From Sphingobacterium prati (GTDB taxonomy: Bacteria > Bacteroidota > Bacteroidia > Sphingobacteriales > Sphingobacteriaceae), in the NCBI RefSeq assembly GCF_013167215.1, contig NZ_JABJWY010000035.1, forward strand, positions 341,753-405,752: DNA of 64,000 bases, written 5' to 3'. The translations under genes were made by a program, and so were the position numbers. The notes under the pieces are model-generated. The model was not told the DNA's origin and did not search any database. It saw only the letters and a program-made list of their open reading frames with translations. Numbering within the stretch: the first letter of the stretch is position 1; every line of letters starts with the position of its first letter. Below, piece after piece: positions 18,287 to 26,788 of this stretch.

Positions 18287-20086
18287 ATGACAAATCTCAG
18301 TGTACGTTTTTTTAGGAAGATAGATCAGATTAATCAGTGGCGGATGAAAAAAGTTTCTAACCGGAACTTTATTATTCTCTTGGCCTTTTTAGTCGGTATT
18401 GTTGGTGGTCTGATGGCGTCTGTATTAAAAAGATTGACGCATTTTATTGCGGCTACGATTCAGGATGACATTGACTGGAAGGTTAAATATTCTGTTTATT
18501 TGATTTTTCCTTTAATCGGAATATTGCTGAGTGTGTTTTTTGTTCGGAAATTTCTAAAGGGCAAGAAGATGGAACACGGTATTACGCCGATTATCTATGC
18601 CATCAGTCGCAAGGGGAGCCGATTGGATCCAAGTAATATCTATTCGCAGGTGGTCACTTCGGCGATTACTGTTGGTTTTGGAGGGTCTTGTGGATTGGAA
18701 GCCCCGGTTGCCTTAGGGGGCTCATCAATTGGTTCTAATATCGGCCGTTTTTTTGGTCTGCAATATAAAGAAGTCACCATGCTTTTAGCCTGTGGGGCGG
18801 CGGCTGGAATTTCTGGCGCGTTTAACAGCCCCTTGGCGGGAATGATCTTTGCGATTGAGATATTGCTTCCAGAATTCTCCATTCCAGTCTTTATTCCACT
18901 TTTGATTTCTTCGGCACTCGCTGCGGTGGTATCACGTCTCCTGTACAGTGAACCCCTATTCAGTACATTTAATTCGGACTGGCAGGTCTCTGCTTTGTTG
19001 TTTTATTTATTACTGGCGGTATTGATCGGTTTGTACACAATCTATTTTGCCCGTGTCTCTAATACGGTAGGAAAGTGGTTCTCCAAAATAAAGAATCCCT
19101 ACAGCAAAGTTTGGGTAAGCGGAATATCCTTGGGTCTAATGATTTTTTTATTTCCCGCACTCTATGGTGAAGGCTACATCACGATCCAACAGATTCTGAA
19201 TGGGCAATTTAACGCGATCGTAAAAAATAGCTTGTTTTCTGATTATAAAGATATGGGATTGGTGGTGCTGGGCTATACGATTTTGACCTTATTTGGGAAA
19301 TCTTTTGCAGCATTATTTACGTTAAATGGGGGCGGGAACGGCGGTGTATTTGGGCCTAGTCTAGTGATGGGCGGGCTATTGGGCTTTGCTTTTTCCTATG
19401 GAGTCAACCTGACTGGAATTGCTGAATTAAATGTGCCAAATTTTGTGGTTGCTGGAATGGCAGGAGCATTAAGTGGTATTATGCATGCCCCATTGACGGG
19501 TATCTTCTTAATCGCGGAAGTGACAGGAGGCTACACCTTAATGGTTCCTTTGATGCTGGTCTGTTCAATTTCTTACCTGATCAATCGTGCTGTCTTAAAA
19601 TACTCCATTTATACGAAAGTATTGGCCGAATCAGGTGATCTGATTTCTTACGAAGACAAGGATCGTTCGGTGCTGAGCATGATGCGGATTAAATATGTTC
19701 TGGAAACTAATTTTGTGATCTTGCGACCTGACGAAACGCCTAAGAGTAGACAGTCGGATATTATTCATAGCAAACGCAATATTTTTCCGGTGGTAAGTTA
19801 TGAAGGTAAATTTATGGGGCTCCTCTATAGTGAGTTCCTGTTTTCTGTCTTGTTAGGAGAAGTGGATGGGGGAGATACTTCATTTGAAAAATTGGCACAG
19901 AAACCAAATGATACCGTTGGAATTAACGAGAACATGGAAATTGTCATGGCTAAGATGAACAAGGATGACACTTGGATATTGCCTGTGCTTGGGGATGAAA
20001 ATAAATACATGGGTTTTGTATCCAAGTCCAGTGTTTTTAATAAATACCGTGCATTACTTATCCGTCAGGGACACTATCTAGAATAA
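18287..20086 (+). CDS. ClC-type chloride channel/transporter with CBS domains
   Basis: A 599-aa protein with about ten or more membrane helices. ClC motifs: GSCGLEAPVALGG (in place of GSGxP / GREGP, keeping the gating Glu) and GGGNGGVFGPSLVMGG. A C-terminal cytoplasmic part (residues about 455-590) looks like a CBS pair (ILRPDETPKS...NIFPVVSYEG, VGINENMEIVMAKMNKDDTWILPVL). It moves chloride, or possibly fluoride/nitrate, across the inner membrane. The 6-bp spacing after oxyR implies cotranscription, an unusual pairing. Confidence 0.92.
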   Translation: MTNLSVRFFRKIDQINQWRMKKVSNRNFIILLAFLVGIVGGLMASVLKRLTHFIAATIQDDIDWKVKYSVYLIFPLIGILLSVFFVRKFLKGKKMEHGITPIIYAISRKGSRLDPSNIYSQVVTSAITVGFGGSCGLEAPVALGGSSIGSNIGRFFGLQYKEVTMLLACGAAAGISGAFNSPLAGMIFAIEILLPEFSIPVFIPLLISSALAAVVSRLLYSEPLFSTFNSDWQVSALLFYLLLAVLIGLYTIYFARVSNTVGKWFSKIKNPYSKVWVSGISLGLMIFLFPALYGEGYITIQQILNGQFNAIVKNSLFSDYKDMGLVVLGYTILTLFGKSFAALFTLNGGGNGGVFGPSLVMGGLLGFAFSYGVNLTGIAELNVPNFVVAGMAGALSGIMHAPLTGIFLIAEVTGGYTLMVPLMLVCSISYLINRAVLKYSIYTKVLAESGDLISYEDKDRSVLSMMRIKYVLETNFVILRPDETPKSRQSDIIHSKRNIFPVVSYEGKFMGLLYSEFLFSVLLGEVDGGDTSFEKLAQKPNDTVGINENMEIVMAKMNKDDTWILPVLGDENKYMGFVSKSSVFNKYRALLIRQGHYLE

Positions 20087-20170
20087 ATAAGTATCGTTGT
20101 AATAGGGCGACATGAGGATATCTTATTGTGCCGCCCAAAATAAATCTATGCTAGTAGCGGGTAAGCTGGA

Positions 20171-20761
20171 TTATGCGCGCATTGCGATAATTTTTGTTAC
20201 GTATTTTCCAATAATATCAAATTCAAGATTGACAGTCGTGCCTACTTCGACCTGTTGAAGATTGGTGTGTTCGAGGGTATAAGGAATGATCGCTACGGAA
20301 AACTGATCATCGCGGGAATCTAAAACAGTCAAGCTAATACCATTAACAGTGATGGATCCTTTTTCCACCGTAATATTTTGTTTGGATGGATCATACTGAA
20401 AGGTAAAAATAAAACTACCGTTTTCATCTGTTTTCTTGATGCAAGTTGCGGTCTGATCAACATGCCCCTGAACAATATGCCCGTCAAATCTTCCGCCAGC
20501 TAAAGTACACCGTTCAATGTTAACCAGATCTCCAGCTTTCAGTTCTGCCAGATTAGTTTTTTGCAAGGTTTCGTCGATTGCTGTCACCTTATGTATCTGA
20601 TCATCCAATCCAACTACTGTCAGGCAGACCCCATTATGGCTTACACTCTGATCTATTTTAAATTCATTGGAGATCGGAGAGCTGACATAAAAGTGGATAT
20701 TGCTTTTTTCATGTTCAATACGCTCTATTTTTCCTAAGGTTTCTATAATTCCAGTAAACAT
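20171..20761 (-). CDS. ribE: riboflavin synthase alpha chain
   Basis: Catalyses dismutation of 6,7-dimethyl-8-ribityllumazine to riboflavin. The 196-aa protein starts with the classical MFTGIIETLGKI and has two tandem lumazine-binding barrels, each with an NGVCLTV / NGISLTV motif and HTN/KTNLAEL-type segments. A TAACTTTG -7 box lies on the minus strand at 20784-20791, close to the start. No FMN riboswitch is visible upstream, and no other rib genes are nearby. Confidence 0.95.
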   Translation of the reverse strand: MFTGIIETLGKIERIEHEKSNIHFYVSSPISNEFKIDQSVSHNGVCLTVVGLDDQIHKVTAIDETLQKTNLAELKAGDLVNIERCTLAGGRFDGHIVQGHVDQTATCIKKTDENGSFIFTFQYDPSKQNITVEKGSITVNGISLTVLDSRDDQFSVAIIPYTLEHTNLQQVEVGTTVNLEFDIIGKYVTKIIAMRA

Positions 20762-20791
20762 GCAATAAAATTTTTGATTGGATCAAAGTTA

Positions 20792-21036
20792 CTAAATAAT
20801 CAAAGGAAACCTTGTTTTTACAAACAAAATAGACGCATGGATGACAGAATAATCTATTGTAAATATAATTCATGACCGAGATAAATACTGTAATAGAAAC
20901 TGCATTAGTATGGTATGATAAAAAAATCTCTGTTACAAATAGCAAAAAGATTGTGTGTATATTATACACTTACTATTCCTTTTGTGACAGCTATGCCAAA
21001 GCAAATTTATGGGAGTTGAAAAAAAATATTACAAAA
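20792..21036. other. intergenic region between ribE and the candidate small RNA
   Basis: AT-rich sequence. A 67-aa plus-strand ORF (20872-21075) is present but is low in credible protein features and ends inside the promoter-proximal part of the small RNA locus. I see nothing else. Confidence 0.5.
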
Positions 21037-21037
21037 T

Positions 21038-21069
21038 TTTTGTTTATATCATTTGAAGCACTATCTTTG
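21038..21069 (+). promoter_or_regulatory. promoter of candidate small RNA
   Basis: TTTTG ending at 21042, a 19-bp spacer and TATCTTTG (21062-21069) match the TTTG-N19-TAnnTTTG promoter consensus of Bacteroidetes well. No convincing protein gene follows for 200 bp on this strand. Confidence 0.7.
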
Positions 21070-21075
21070 TCATAG

Positions 21076-21154
21076 GTTTAGGTTGATTGCCTCTAACAAA
21101 GAGGTATTTATAAAAGCTTAGCAGGTCGCCCGACCGGATGCTAAGCTTTTTTTT
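21076..21154 (+). ncRNA. candidate intergenic small RNA, about 79 nt
   Basis: Between a consensus promoter (-7 box at 21062-21069) and a strong Rho-independent terminator (21112-21154) lies a noncoding stretch that would give an RNA of about 75-80 nt. It can form a first hairpin, TGCCTC/GAGGTA around UAACAAA (21089-21107), then the terminator hairpin with a 15-nt loop (GGTCGCCCGACCGGA). No reading frame of note is present. I do not recognise the RNA family. The 5' end is inferred from promoter position. Confidence 0.6.
21112..21154 (+). terminator. strong intrinsic terminator of small RNA
   Basis: A 12-bp perfect stem AAAAGCTTAGCA (21112-21123) / TGCTAAGCTTTT (21139-21150), followed by T8. 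On the other strand the flanking A run also gives a T run, so it may end minus-strand transcription too. Confidence 0.92.
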
Positions 21155-21269
21155 ATTTTAAAATAAAGTCTTGTTTTGTAAGCGATTAGGTTGCAGTTAT
21201 TTATTCAACTACGGTTTTTGCACAGAAAGTCGTGGTCACCCTATTAGAGAAAGGGCGAGCCTTATTCGC

Positions 21270-22796
21270 TTATTTATTTTTTTGTTCTTCTATCAATAAC
21301 TGCTTCAATTCAGTCACCTTTTCAGGATACTCGGTTGCAACATTGTTTTTTTCTCCAATATCATTTTTTAGGTCATACAATTGATCTTCGGGATGATTTC
21401 CAGTTTCGGTATCTGTCAATTTCATATATGGGGTACCTTTACTGGGTGCAATATATTTCCAATCATCCTTGACGATGGCCAATGTTTGCGCATGTTGAAC
21501 CAGGGTGCTGCGTCCTTTGAGATCTTCTCCTGTCAAGGTTTTCAATAAGGCCTTACTATCCTTTGCCTCATCAGTTTTTAATTTCACGCCCAATAGTTGT
21601 GCGCATGTTGCCAATAGGTCCATTTGGCTGATTAGTGCATTGGAAACCTTGCCTTTGGCTACCCCTTTTCCACTAACGATAAATGGTACACGCGTACCAC
21701 CTTCAAAGATACTATATTTGCCACCTCGAAGTGGTCCTGCCGGCAGGTGTCCATTGAGTTGTGCCACAGCACCGTCCACATATCCGTCATCCAATACAGG
21801 ACCATTGTCACTACTAAAGATAATAATGGTGTTTTTTTCCATTCCCAATAGCTGTAATTGTTGTTGAATCTGTCCGACAGTCCAGTCTAATTGAAGGATT
21901 GCATCCCCACGATAACCAAGCTTACTTTTGCCTCTAAATTGTGTTGCTGGCATCCGCGGAACATGGGGTTCGGTCAAACAGAAGTAGAGGAAAAAAGGTT
22001 TATCTTGATGTTGTGTAATAAAATCTTGTGCTTTATGCAGAAATGTTGTGGAAAGCTCTTCGTCTACCCAACGAGCACGTGTGCCACCTGTCATATAGCC
22101 AATTCGTCCAATGCCATTGATAATGGTTTGATCGTGTCCTTGCCCAGGGGAGGACTGCATTTTGAGTAATTCGGGATGCTCTTTACCAGTAGGATCATTG
22201 CCTACTTTTTTTTCATAATCGACGAGGATGGGATCCTTTTCTTCTACTGCGACAACCTGTTCATTTTCTAAAAATACGGTCGGAACACGATCGGCAGTAG
22301 CTGGAAAGATAAAAGAATAATCAAAACCAACATCGTTAGGACCAGGTTTGATTGCTGCATTCCAGTCTTTTTTAATCTCACTTCCTAACCCCAAGTGCCA
22401 TTTACCGACAATAGCTGTTGTGTAGCCTGCATTTTTAAATACCTTTGGTAGCGTAATTTTGTCTGTCGGTACTATCAGTTTGGCATCCCCGGGCAAGATA
22501 CCCGTTCCTTCCTGGCGCCAAGGGTAGGTACCGGTCATCAAAGCAAAGCGGGATGGGGTACAGGTGGACGAAGTACTATGTGCATTGGTAAAGCGTGTAC
22601 CGGCCTGGGCCAATTTATCCAAATGCGGAGTTTCAATCTGTTTGGCACCATAACTGCTCAAATCGCCAAAACCAAGATCATCCGCGTAGATATAGATGAT
22701 GTTCGGCTTGTTTAGTTTTTGGGCTAGCGTAGTCAGTGGTACCGTTACCACCAGACTAGCGGAAAGTAGGGTGATAAGAGATAAGGTCTTTTTCAT
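21270..22796 (-). CDS. secreted sulfatase (formylglycine-dependent arylsulfatase type)
   Basis: A 508-aa sulfatase with signal peptide MKKTLSLITLLSASLVVTV (start 22796 preferred over 22805). The N-terminal IIYIYADDLGFGDLSSYG holds metal-binding Asp residues. STCTPSRFALMTG (about residue 78) is the C-x-P-S-R signature whose Cys becomes formylglycine, and GKWHLGLG follows. It hydrolyses sulfate esters, probably from sulfated glycans, in the periplasm. No maturase or glycan-degrading genes are adjacent. A strong inverted repeat lies just upstream of the start. Confidence 0.94.
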   Translation of the reverse strand: MKKTLSLITLLSASLVVTVPLTTLAQKLNKPNIIYIYADDLGFGDLSSYGAKQIETPHLDKLAQAGTRFTNAHSTSSTCTPSRFALMTGTYPWRQEGTGILPGDAKLIVPTDKITLPKVFKNAGYTTAIVGKWHLGLGSEIKKDWNAAIKPGPNDVGFDYSFIFPATADRVPTVFLENEQVVAVEEKDPILVDYEKKVGNDPTGKEHPELLKMQSSPGQGHDQTIINGIGRIGYMTGGTRARWVDEELSTTFLHKAQDFITQHQDKPFFLYFCLTEPHVPRMPATQFRGKSKLGYRGDAILQLDWTVGQIQQQLQLLGMEKNTIIIFSSDNGPVLDDGYVDGAVAQLNGHLPAGPLRGGKYSIFEGGTRVPFIVSGKGVAKGKVSNALISQMDLLATCAQLLGVKLKTDEAKDSKALLKTLTGEDLKGRSTLVQHAQTLAIVKDDWKYIAPSKGTPYMKLTDTETGNHPEDQLYDLKNDIGEKNNVATEYPEKVTELKQLLIEEQKNK

Positions 22797-22813
22797 ATTA
22801 TGCACATACGTTG

Positions 22814-22847
22814 ATTGGGCGTCGTGATGCTATTGACGACGCCCAAT
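22814..22847. repeat. 12-bp inverted repeat in sulfatase leader
   Basis: ATTGGGCGTCGT (22814-22825) and ACGACGCCCAAT (22836-22847) are perfectly complementary with a 10-nt loop, ending 18 bp before the preferred sulfatase start. There is no T run on the minus strand after it, so a simple terminator is unlikely. It could be an operator or an mRNA leader hairpin. Confidence 0.7.
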
Positions 22848-23001
22848 ATACTATTTTAAATTTGGATTTGATATCATTTTCACTTTGAGAAATTGATCAA
22901 TGATTGGCCTAATCACCCTTTAGATTTATGTCTTCTTTTGCGGGAGGATAAAGAAACTCCATCTGCTAGTTTTGAATAACAAGATAGAGATTCCTTTGTG
23001 T

Positions 23002-23865
23002 TTATTTTCGAAGATTGATAACGCTGACTGCAAGCAAGATGAGGAATATCCCGGCCCACTGAATTCCGGAAACAATCTCGTGCAGTAATAAAACTGCGGA
23101 GATGGTGGATATCGGAATCTCCAGGCTCGAAATTATATTTCCCAAAGCAATACCGGTCTTAGGAATACCCCGGGTAAAAAATAAGGGGGGTAGAACTGTC
23201 CCAAATAGAGCGATGAGTATCCCCCAGGGCAAGGCCTCCAGTGTCATCTGCTGGACGATATTAATGTTCCAAAATACAATGATCAAGAGAAGTCCACCAA
23301 GTACTAAAAACTGACTCCGGACTGGACTCGGTAACTTATTAGCAATGTTACTAGATGAAAAAATGGCAACGGCATAACTGATTCCAGCTCCAAACCCCAA
23401 TAATACACCCCTTGTATCCAAATCCTTTGTTTCTGCAAAGATATTGGTTGAAAGTGCAGTTCCCAATAAGACAATAAAGACACCCGCTATCTTTGCCCTT
23501 GATGGAATTTGCCTTCTTATGAACGCCTCTACAATTAAACTTATCCAAATGGATTGCATGAGTAGGATAATTCCCACAGATACAGGGATGTATTGTATGG
23601 CAAGGTAATACAATGTTGACGTCAAACCCAAGGATGTTCCCCAGGCAGTTAGTTTTAATTTTACAGTCAAGCTTACCTGTTGCTGTTGTTGAGGTTTCGA
23701 CAAGTAATTGAGCCCCAGCAAAAACAAGAAGCCTATCAAAAATTGCAGAAAAGTCAATACACTGGTACTGATCCCCAGTTGATTGGCATATTTGACCAAA
23801 GTAGCGAGCAGGCCATAGCTGCAGGCGCCACTGGCGACGTAAAGAATAGATTTATAATCCTTCAT
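23002..23865 (-). CDS. EamA/DMT-family transporter
   Basis: A 287-aa inner-membrane protein with about ten hydrophobic helices in two EamA repeats (first ILYVASGACSYGLLATLVKY..., second GVLLGFGAGISYAVAIFSSS...). Substrates of such drug/metabolite transporters cannot be predicted. ATG 23865 is preferred over the TTG at 23871. It overlaps the end of the upstream esterase gene by 14 bp, indicating translational coupling. Confidence 0.88.
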   Translation of the reverse strand: MKDYKSILYVASGACSYGLLATLVKYANQLGISTSVLTFLQFLIGFLFLLGLNYLSKPQQQQQVSLTVKLKLTAWGTSLGLTSTLYYLAIQYIPVSVGIILLMQSIWISLIVEAFIRRQIPSRAKIAGVFIVLLGTALSTNIFAETKDLDTRGVLLGFGAGISYAVAIFSSSNIANKLPSPVRSQFLVLGGLLLIIVFWNINIVQQMTLEALPWGILIALFGTVLPPLFFTRGIPKTGIALGNIISSLEIPISTISAVLLLHEIVSGIQWAGIFLILLAVSVINLRK

Positions 23866-24670
23866 GGCCAAAATAATTTTGAAATAAGACCAATTGATTG
23901 ATCAACGATTTACGCCAGTAAGCGGTATCGTGTCCTCCCGGAGACTCGATATAGAGGTGTTCGATATTTTTAGTCGTTAACACCTTATGTAGGGATCTGT
24001 TCATTTCCAGCATTTGCGTGTCTTCAGTTCCACAATCCAGGATATAGTGCTGTCGACTATGGATCATTTTATCCGCATTGTCATAGATTCGAAAACTTAG
24101 GGATAAATCTTTTAACTCCCCGAGTACCTTATCCACCTGGTAGCCTTGATATCCTTTTCCAAAGCGGTCGAAATCAATTGCTCCACAGGAACTGCCAACA
24201 ATGGAAAAGATTTGAGAATAGGCAACCCCAATATGCAATGCACCATACCCTCCCATACTCCATCCAAGCAAGCCTCTTGCAGCTCTATCTGCTTGGGTGG
24301 GAAAATGCTGATCGACATAACTGACCAGTTCTTCTCCGATAAAGGTTGTATATTGGCGCTGCTTATCCAAAGGACTATCTACATACCACGAGTTATAATT
24401 TCCGTCGGGAATAATATAAATCGTTTGGAATTCAATCGCTTTTTGGGACAGGTTTGGAATGTCCTGTTCGATTGTCCTTGTGGGATTTCCACTATAGCCA
24501 TGTAATATATAAACGGTTTTATAGCGTACATCTTTTTGGATATTAGGTGTAACGATGATAGCATCTATGTTTTTGTGCATCTTGGCACTGTAGACTTGCT
24601 GATGTAAGATCTGTTGGGCACTAACTGAGAAGAAGAGTGCCAATAAAAGAAAGGTAATTCCTGTTTTCAT
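23852..24670 (-). CDS. secreted alpha/beta-hydrolase esterase
   Basis: A 272-aa protein with signal peptide MKTGITFLLLALFFSVSA (start 24670; the longer frame to 24706 lacks a signal). YILHGYSGNPTRT carries the oxyanion HG. GLLGWSMGGYGALHIG is the nucleophile elbow with Ser, and a C-terminal ESPGGHDTAYWR holds the His. This fits the esterase D / mycolyltransferase-like family (DUF3089/Esterase PF00756 type). The substrate is unknown, possibly acetyl or feruloyl esters. It lies between a Crp-type regulator and an EamA transporter on the same strand. Confidence 0.86.
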   Translation of the reverse strand: MKTGITFLLLALFFSVSAQQILHQQVYSAKMHKNIDAIIVTPNIQKDVRYKTVYILHGYSGNPTRTIEQDIPNLSQKAIEFQTIYIIPDGNYNSWYVDSPLDKQRQYTTFIGEELVSYVDQHFPTQADRAARGLLGWSMGGYGALHIGVAYSQIFSIVGSSCGAIDFDRFGKGYQGYQVDKVLGELKDLSLSFRIYDNADKMIHSRQHYILDCGTEDTQMLEMNRSLHKVLTTKNIEHLYIESPGGHDTAYWRKSLINQLVLFQNYFGHEGL

Positions 24671-24746
24671 TGCTTGAGGATTTATTGTACACTGCAAAAT
24701 TCTCAAGGATATTGTTAAAAAACATGTACAAATGTTGATGGAATTA

Positions 24747-25316
24747 TTATTTTAATTCTTTACGAATACGACTCAGTTGGGTAGGTGTAACGCCTAGATA
24801 AGAGGCAATATGATGTTGTTTGAGACGGTTAAAGAGTGATTGATTGCTGTAAAGTTCAAGATAGCGTTCTTTGGCAGACTCCCATTTCAAATTAATTTCG
24901 AGAGGTTCTTTTTTAACGACCCAATTTTTTTCAAGGTAGGCGATTTGGAAAAGTGCCAAGTCGTGATATTGTACCACCAATTCGCGGAAAAGCTTCGCGG
25001 AATACTGAATAAGCAGTACATCTTCGAGAGCTACAATATTGAAATTACTTGGTTTCTCCTCTATGATTGCCGATGTGGATGCACAGAAGCTGTTCTCTTC
25101 AAAAAATAATTTGTAAATGATATTTCCTTCTGTATCTAGCTTATAATAGCCTAATAATCCATTGGATACAAAATAGTAATATCTTGCATAATCACCTGCG
25201 CGCAAGATCAACTCATTTTTTTTAAAGCTTTTGGTTTGAAAGATCTGTTTCAATGCTGCCATCGTCCGTTCACTTAACGGAAAGTATTTGTTCATTTCGA
25301 ATAGCAGCTTTTCCAT
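24747..25316 (-). CDS. Crp/Fnr-family transcriptional regulator
   Basis: A 189-aa protein with an N-terminal cyclic-nucleotide-binding-like beta barrel (FKKNELILRAGDYARYYYFVSNGLLGYYKLD) and a C-terminal helix-turn-helix (HHIASYLGVTPTQLSRIRKEL). Residues needed for true cAMP binding are not evident, as is common in Bacteroidota members. The gene starts 2 bp after the WG-like gene and precedes the esterase by 76 bp, so it may control this operon. Confidence 0.88.
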   Translation of the reverse strand: MEKLLFEMNKYFPLSERTMAALKQIFQTKSFKKNELILRAGDYARYYYFVSNGLLGYYKLDTEGNIIYKLFFEENSFCASTSAIIEEKPSNFNIVALEDVLLIQYSAKLFRELVVQYHDLALFQIAYLEKNWVVKKEPLEINLKWESAKERYLELYSNQSLFNRLKQHHIASYLGVTPTQLSRIRKELK

Positions 25317-25318
25317 CG

Positions 25319-26116
25319 TTATTTTGTGTTAAATTCTATTTGCGCTGAGTATAGTACAAATTCAGTTCCATTGAGTCCAACAAAGACATACTTATTTAGA
25401 TCGCCACGATAGGCAATGAACAGCGGGTATTGATGTACGCGTAAGGGATTATTATAGCATTCTTCAATAGAAGCATAGCGTGCTTTTAGAACGATTTCAC
25501 CCGTTTCTTTATTTTTTATTCCCTGGAGTTGCGTTTGTTCATTGGTAAAATTCGTATAAGGTAGTGCTGTAAAGCTCGGATAATAGATGAGTCGTATCCC
25601 TTCGTCGATAAAGGTTTTATTCTTTTCTTTAAAGTCGGCGATGGACTGATCGTCAGGGAACACAATTTGACCTGTTTGATTGTCTTTGATGTGTTGAAAT
25701 AAGGTTGTTTCGTCCACCTTATCTATTGTATGTCTGGACTTTTGAAAGAGCTGAACGAGGGTTTCTCCGGTTTTGAAATCCGCTTCGTTATATTTATAAA
25801 CCAGATCGCCTTTTTTGTTGATACGGTAACGCTCTCCTTTGTGTCGGACCCAAGCGTATTCCGCTGATCCATATTTTACAATTTCAGGTTTGTTGACGTG
25901 AAAAATCTGAAAATTGAAATCTTCTTCAAATAACTCTGCACTTTCGTAAACGGGAGAAAGTTTTATGTCGAGAACACTGTCACAGTATCCATATAAGCTA
26001 TCATTTACCAATACCGGAATCAAATCGGGGTAGGACAAATTGTTTGGCATGGGCTTGGTCTGCGCATATGTAAATGCACAGGTCAGTGTGATCAAGAGTA
26101 TAAAAACGTACCGCAT
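25319..26116 (-). CDS. exported WG-repeat-like protein of unknown function
   Basis: A 265-aa protein with signal peptide MRYVFILLITLTCAFTYAQ. The segment DSLYGYCDSVLDIKLSPVYES resembles a WG repeat (GKWGYID...I.P.YD), and KNKETGEIVLKARYASIEE is a second similar unit. Function unknown. It is first of a four-gene minus-strand run (this gene, Crp-type regulator, esterase, EamA transporter) and the last chromosomal gene before the integrated element. Confidence 0.65.
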   Translation of the reverse strand: MRYVFILLITLTCAFTYAQTKPMPNNLSYPDLIPVLVNDSLYGYCDSVLDIKLSPVYESAELFEEDFNFQIFHVNKPEIVKYGSAEYAWVRHKGERYRINKKGDLVYKYNEADFKTGETLVQLFQKSRHTIDKVDETTLFQHIKDNQTGQIVFPDDQSIADFKEKNKTFIDEGIRLIYYPSFTALPYTNFTNEQTQLQGIKNKETGEIVLKARYASIEECYNNPLRVHQYPLFIAYRGDLNKYVFVGLNGTEFVLYSAQIEFNTK

Positions 26117-26252
26117 CTGATTATTTTTTTTCTAATATCAAATATACAGCAATGTAGCGGATCTGATATCCATGAAATCAGGGATTTTTAATCGCAGCTT
26201 CCATAGGATCAAACCTGGTCCTTCTTTCGAATTCGTATATTACCAAACAAGA

Positions 26253-26276
26253 AAAGCTAATCTTGCGATTAGCTTT
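26253..26276 (-). terminator. orphaned chromosomal tRNA-Lys terminator
   Basis: AAAGCTAATC (26253-26262) and GATTAGCTTT (26267-26276) form a 10-bp stem with a 4-nt loop. Read on the minus strand it follows directly after the tRNA-Lys 3' stub. Before the element inserted it would have been the terminator of the tRNA gene. Confidence 0.75.
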
Positions 26277-26277
26277 C

Positions 26278-26298
26278 TTTGTGATCCCGCTGGGATTC
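26278..26298 (-). repeat. attL: 3' stub of tRNA-Lys
   Basis: Identical over 21 bp to 39595-39615: TTTGTG followed by ATCCCGCTGGGATTC. It holds the acceptor 3' strand and part of the T arm. To the right the match breaks (ACACC instead of GAACCC), so the copy is not a functional tRNA. Confidence 0.88.
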
Positions 26299-26344
26299 AC
26301 ACCTAGTGTAAAAACCAACGTTTAAATAGTATTTGGGGCTGTTT

Positions 26345-26379
26345 TGTAATTCTACTCATTGAATTACTCACGTTTTTTT
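26345..26379. repeat. left subterminal repeat (candidate integrase arm site)
   Basis: Contains TGTAA..CTACTCA..GAAT.ACTCAC followed by a T run. The same pattern occurs in the same orientation at 39468-39501, inside the right end. Matching subterminal direct repeats are expected for arm-type integrase binding sites. Confidence 0.6.
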
Positions 26380-26641
26380 CGATACGTTTTAGCTGCAATT
26401 GCTATATTTAAATATAGTCAATTCTGCGGTAAAAACAAATATTAAAAATAATTAAAAAATTCAAACTGGATATTGTAGAATAGTTCACCAAATCAGATGT
26501 TAACCCCCTTTGTTTAAGTTGTTTTGTTTCGTGTATTTTTAGCTATGTGATTAATTTCATTGATGAAATACTATATACTTGGTAAGTGAGTTAATTCACA
26601 CAATACTTAATTTAATCTCTAAATATCACTGAATTTTCATC

Positions 26642-26788
26642 TTAAATTTCATCTAAATTTTCAATGATTTCTTTTAAGTGTATACCGTTATTGGAAATAA
26701 GGAATTTCTCAATTGTAGCCCTATTGAAAACAAAGACCAACCTGCCGTCTTTTCGCCAATCACTGAGAAATAGAATTGGTACAATTTG
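26642..26788 (-). pseudogene. C-terminal gene remnant downstream of AraC gene
   Basis: Directly after the AraC stop codon the same frame stays open for 48 codons and ends at TAA (26642-26644). It encodes a protein-like tail containing DWRKDGRLVFVFNRATIEKF and KEIIENLDEI. There is no start codon. The sequence looks like the end of a DNA-binding-type protein of the kind found on such elements, probably cut off when the AraC+SDR cassette arrived. The family is not identified. Confidence 0.5.

Noticed and set aside
20762..20871. FMN riboswitch upstream of riboflavin synthase
   Set aside because: The leader is too short and lacks the conserved RFN helices; only a -7-type promoter box is visible.
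20872..21075. 67-aa ORF upstream of the small RNA
   Set aside because: AT-rich chance composition, no domain, and its end covers the promoter of the candidate RNA.
26278..26310. Second tRNA gene at the left end of the element
   Set aside because: Only the 3' acceptor and part of the T arm are present; D and anticodon arms are absent, so it is an att stub.
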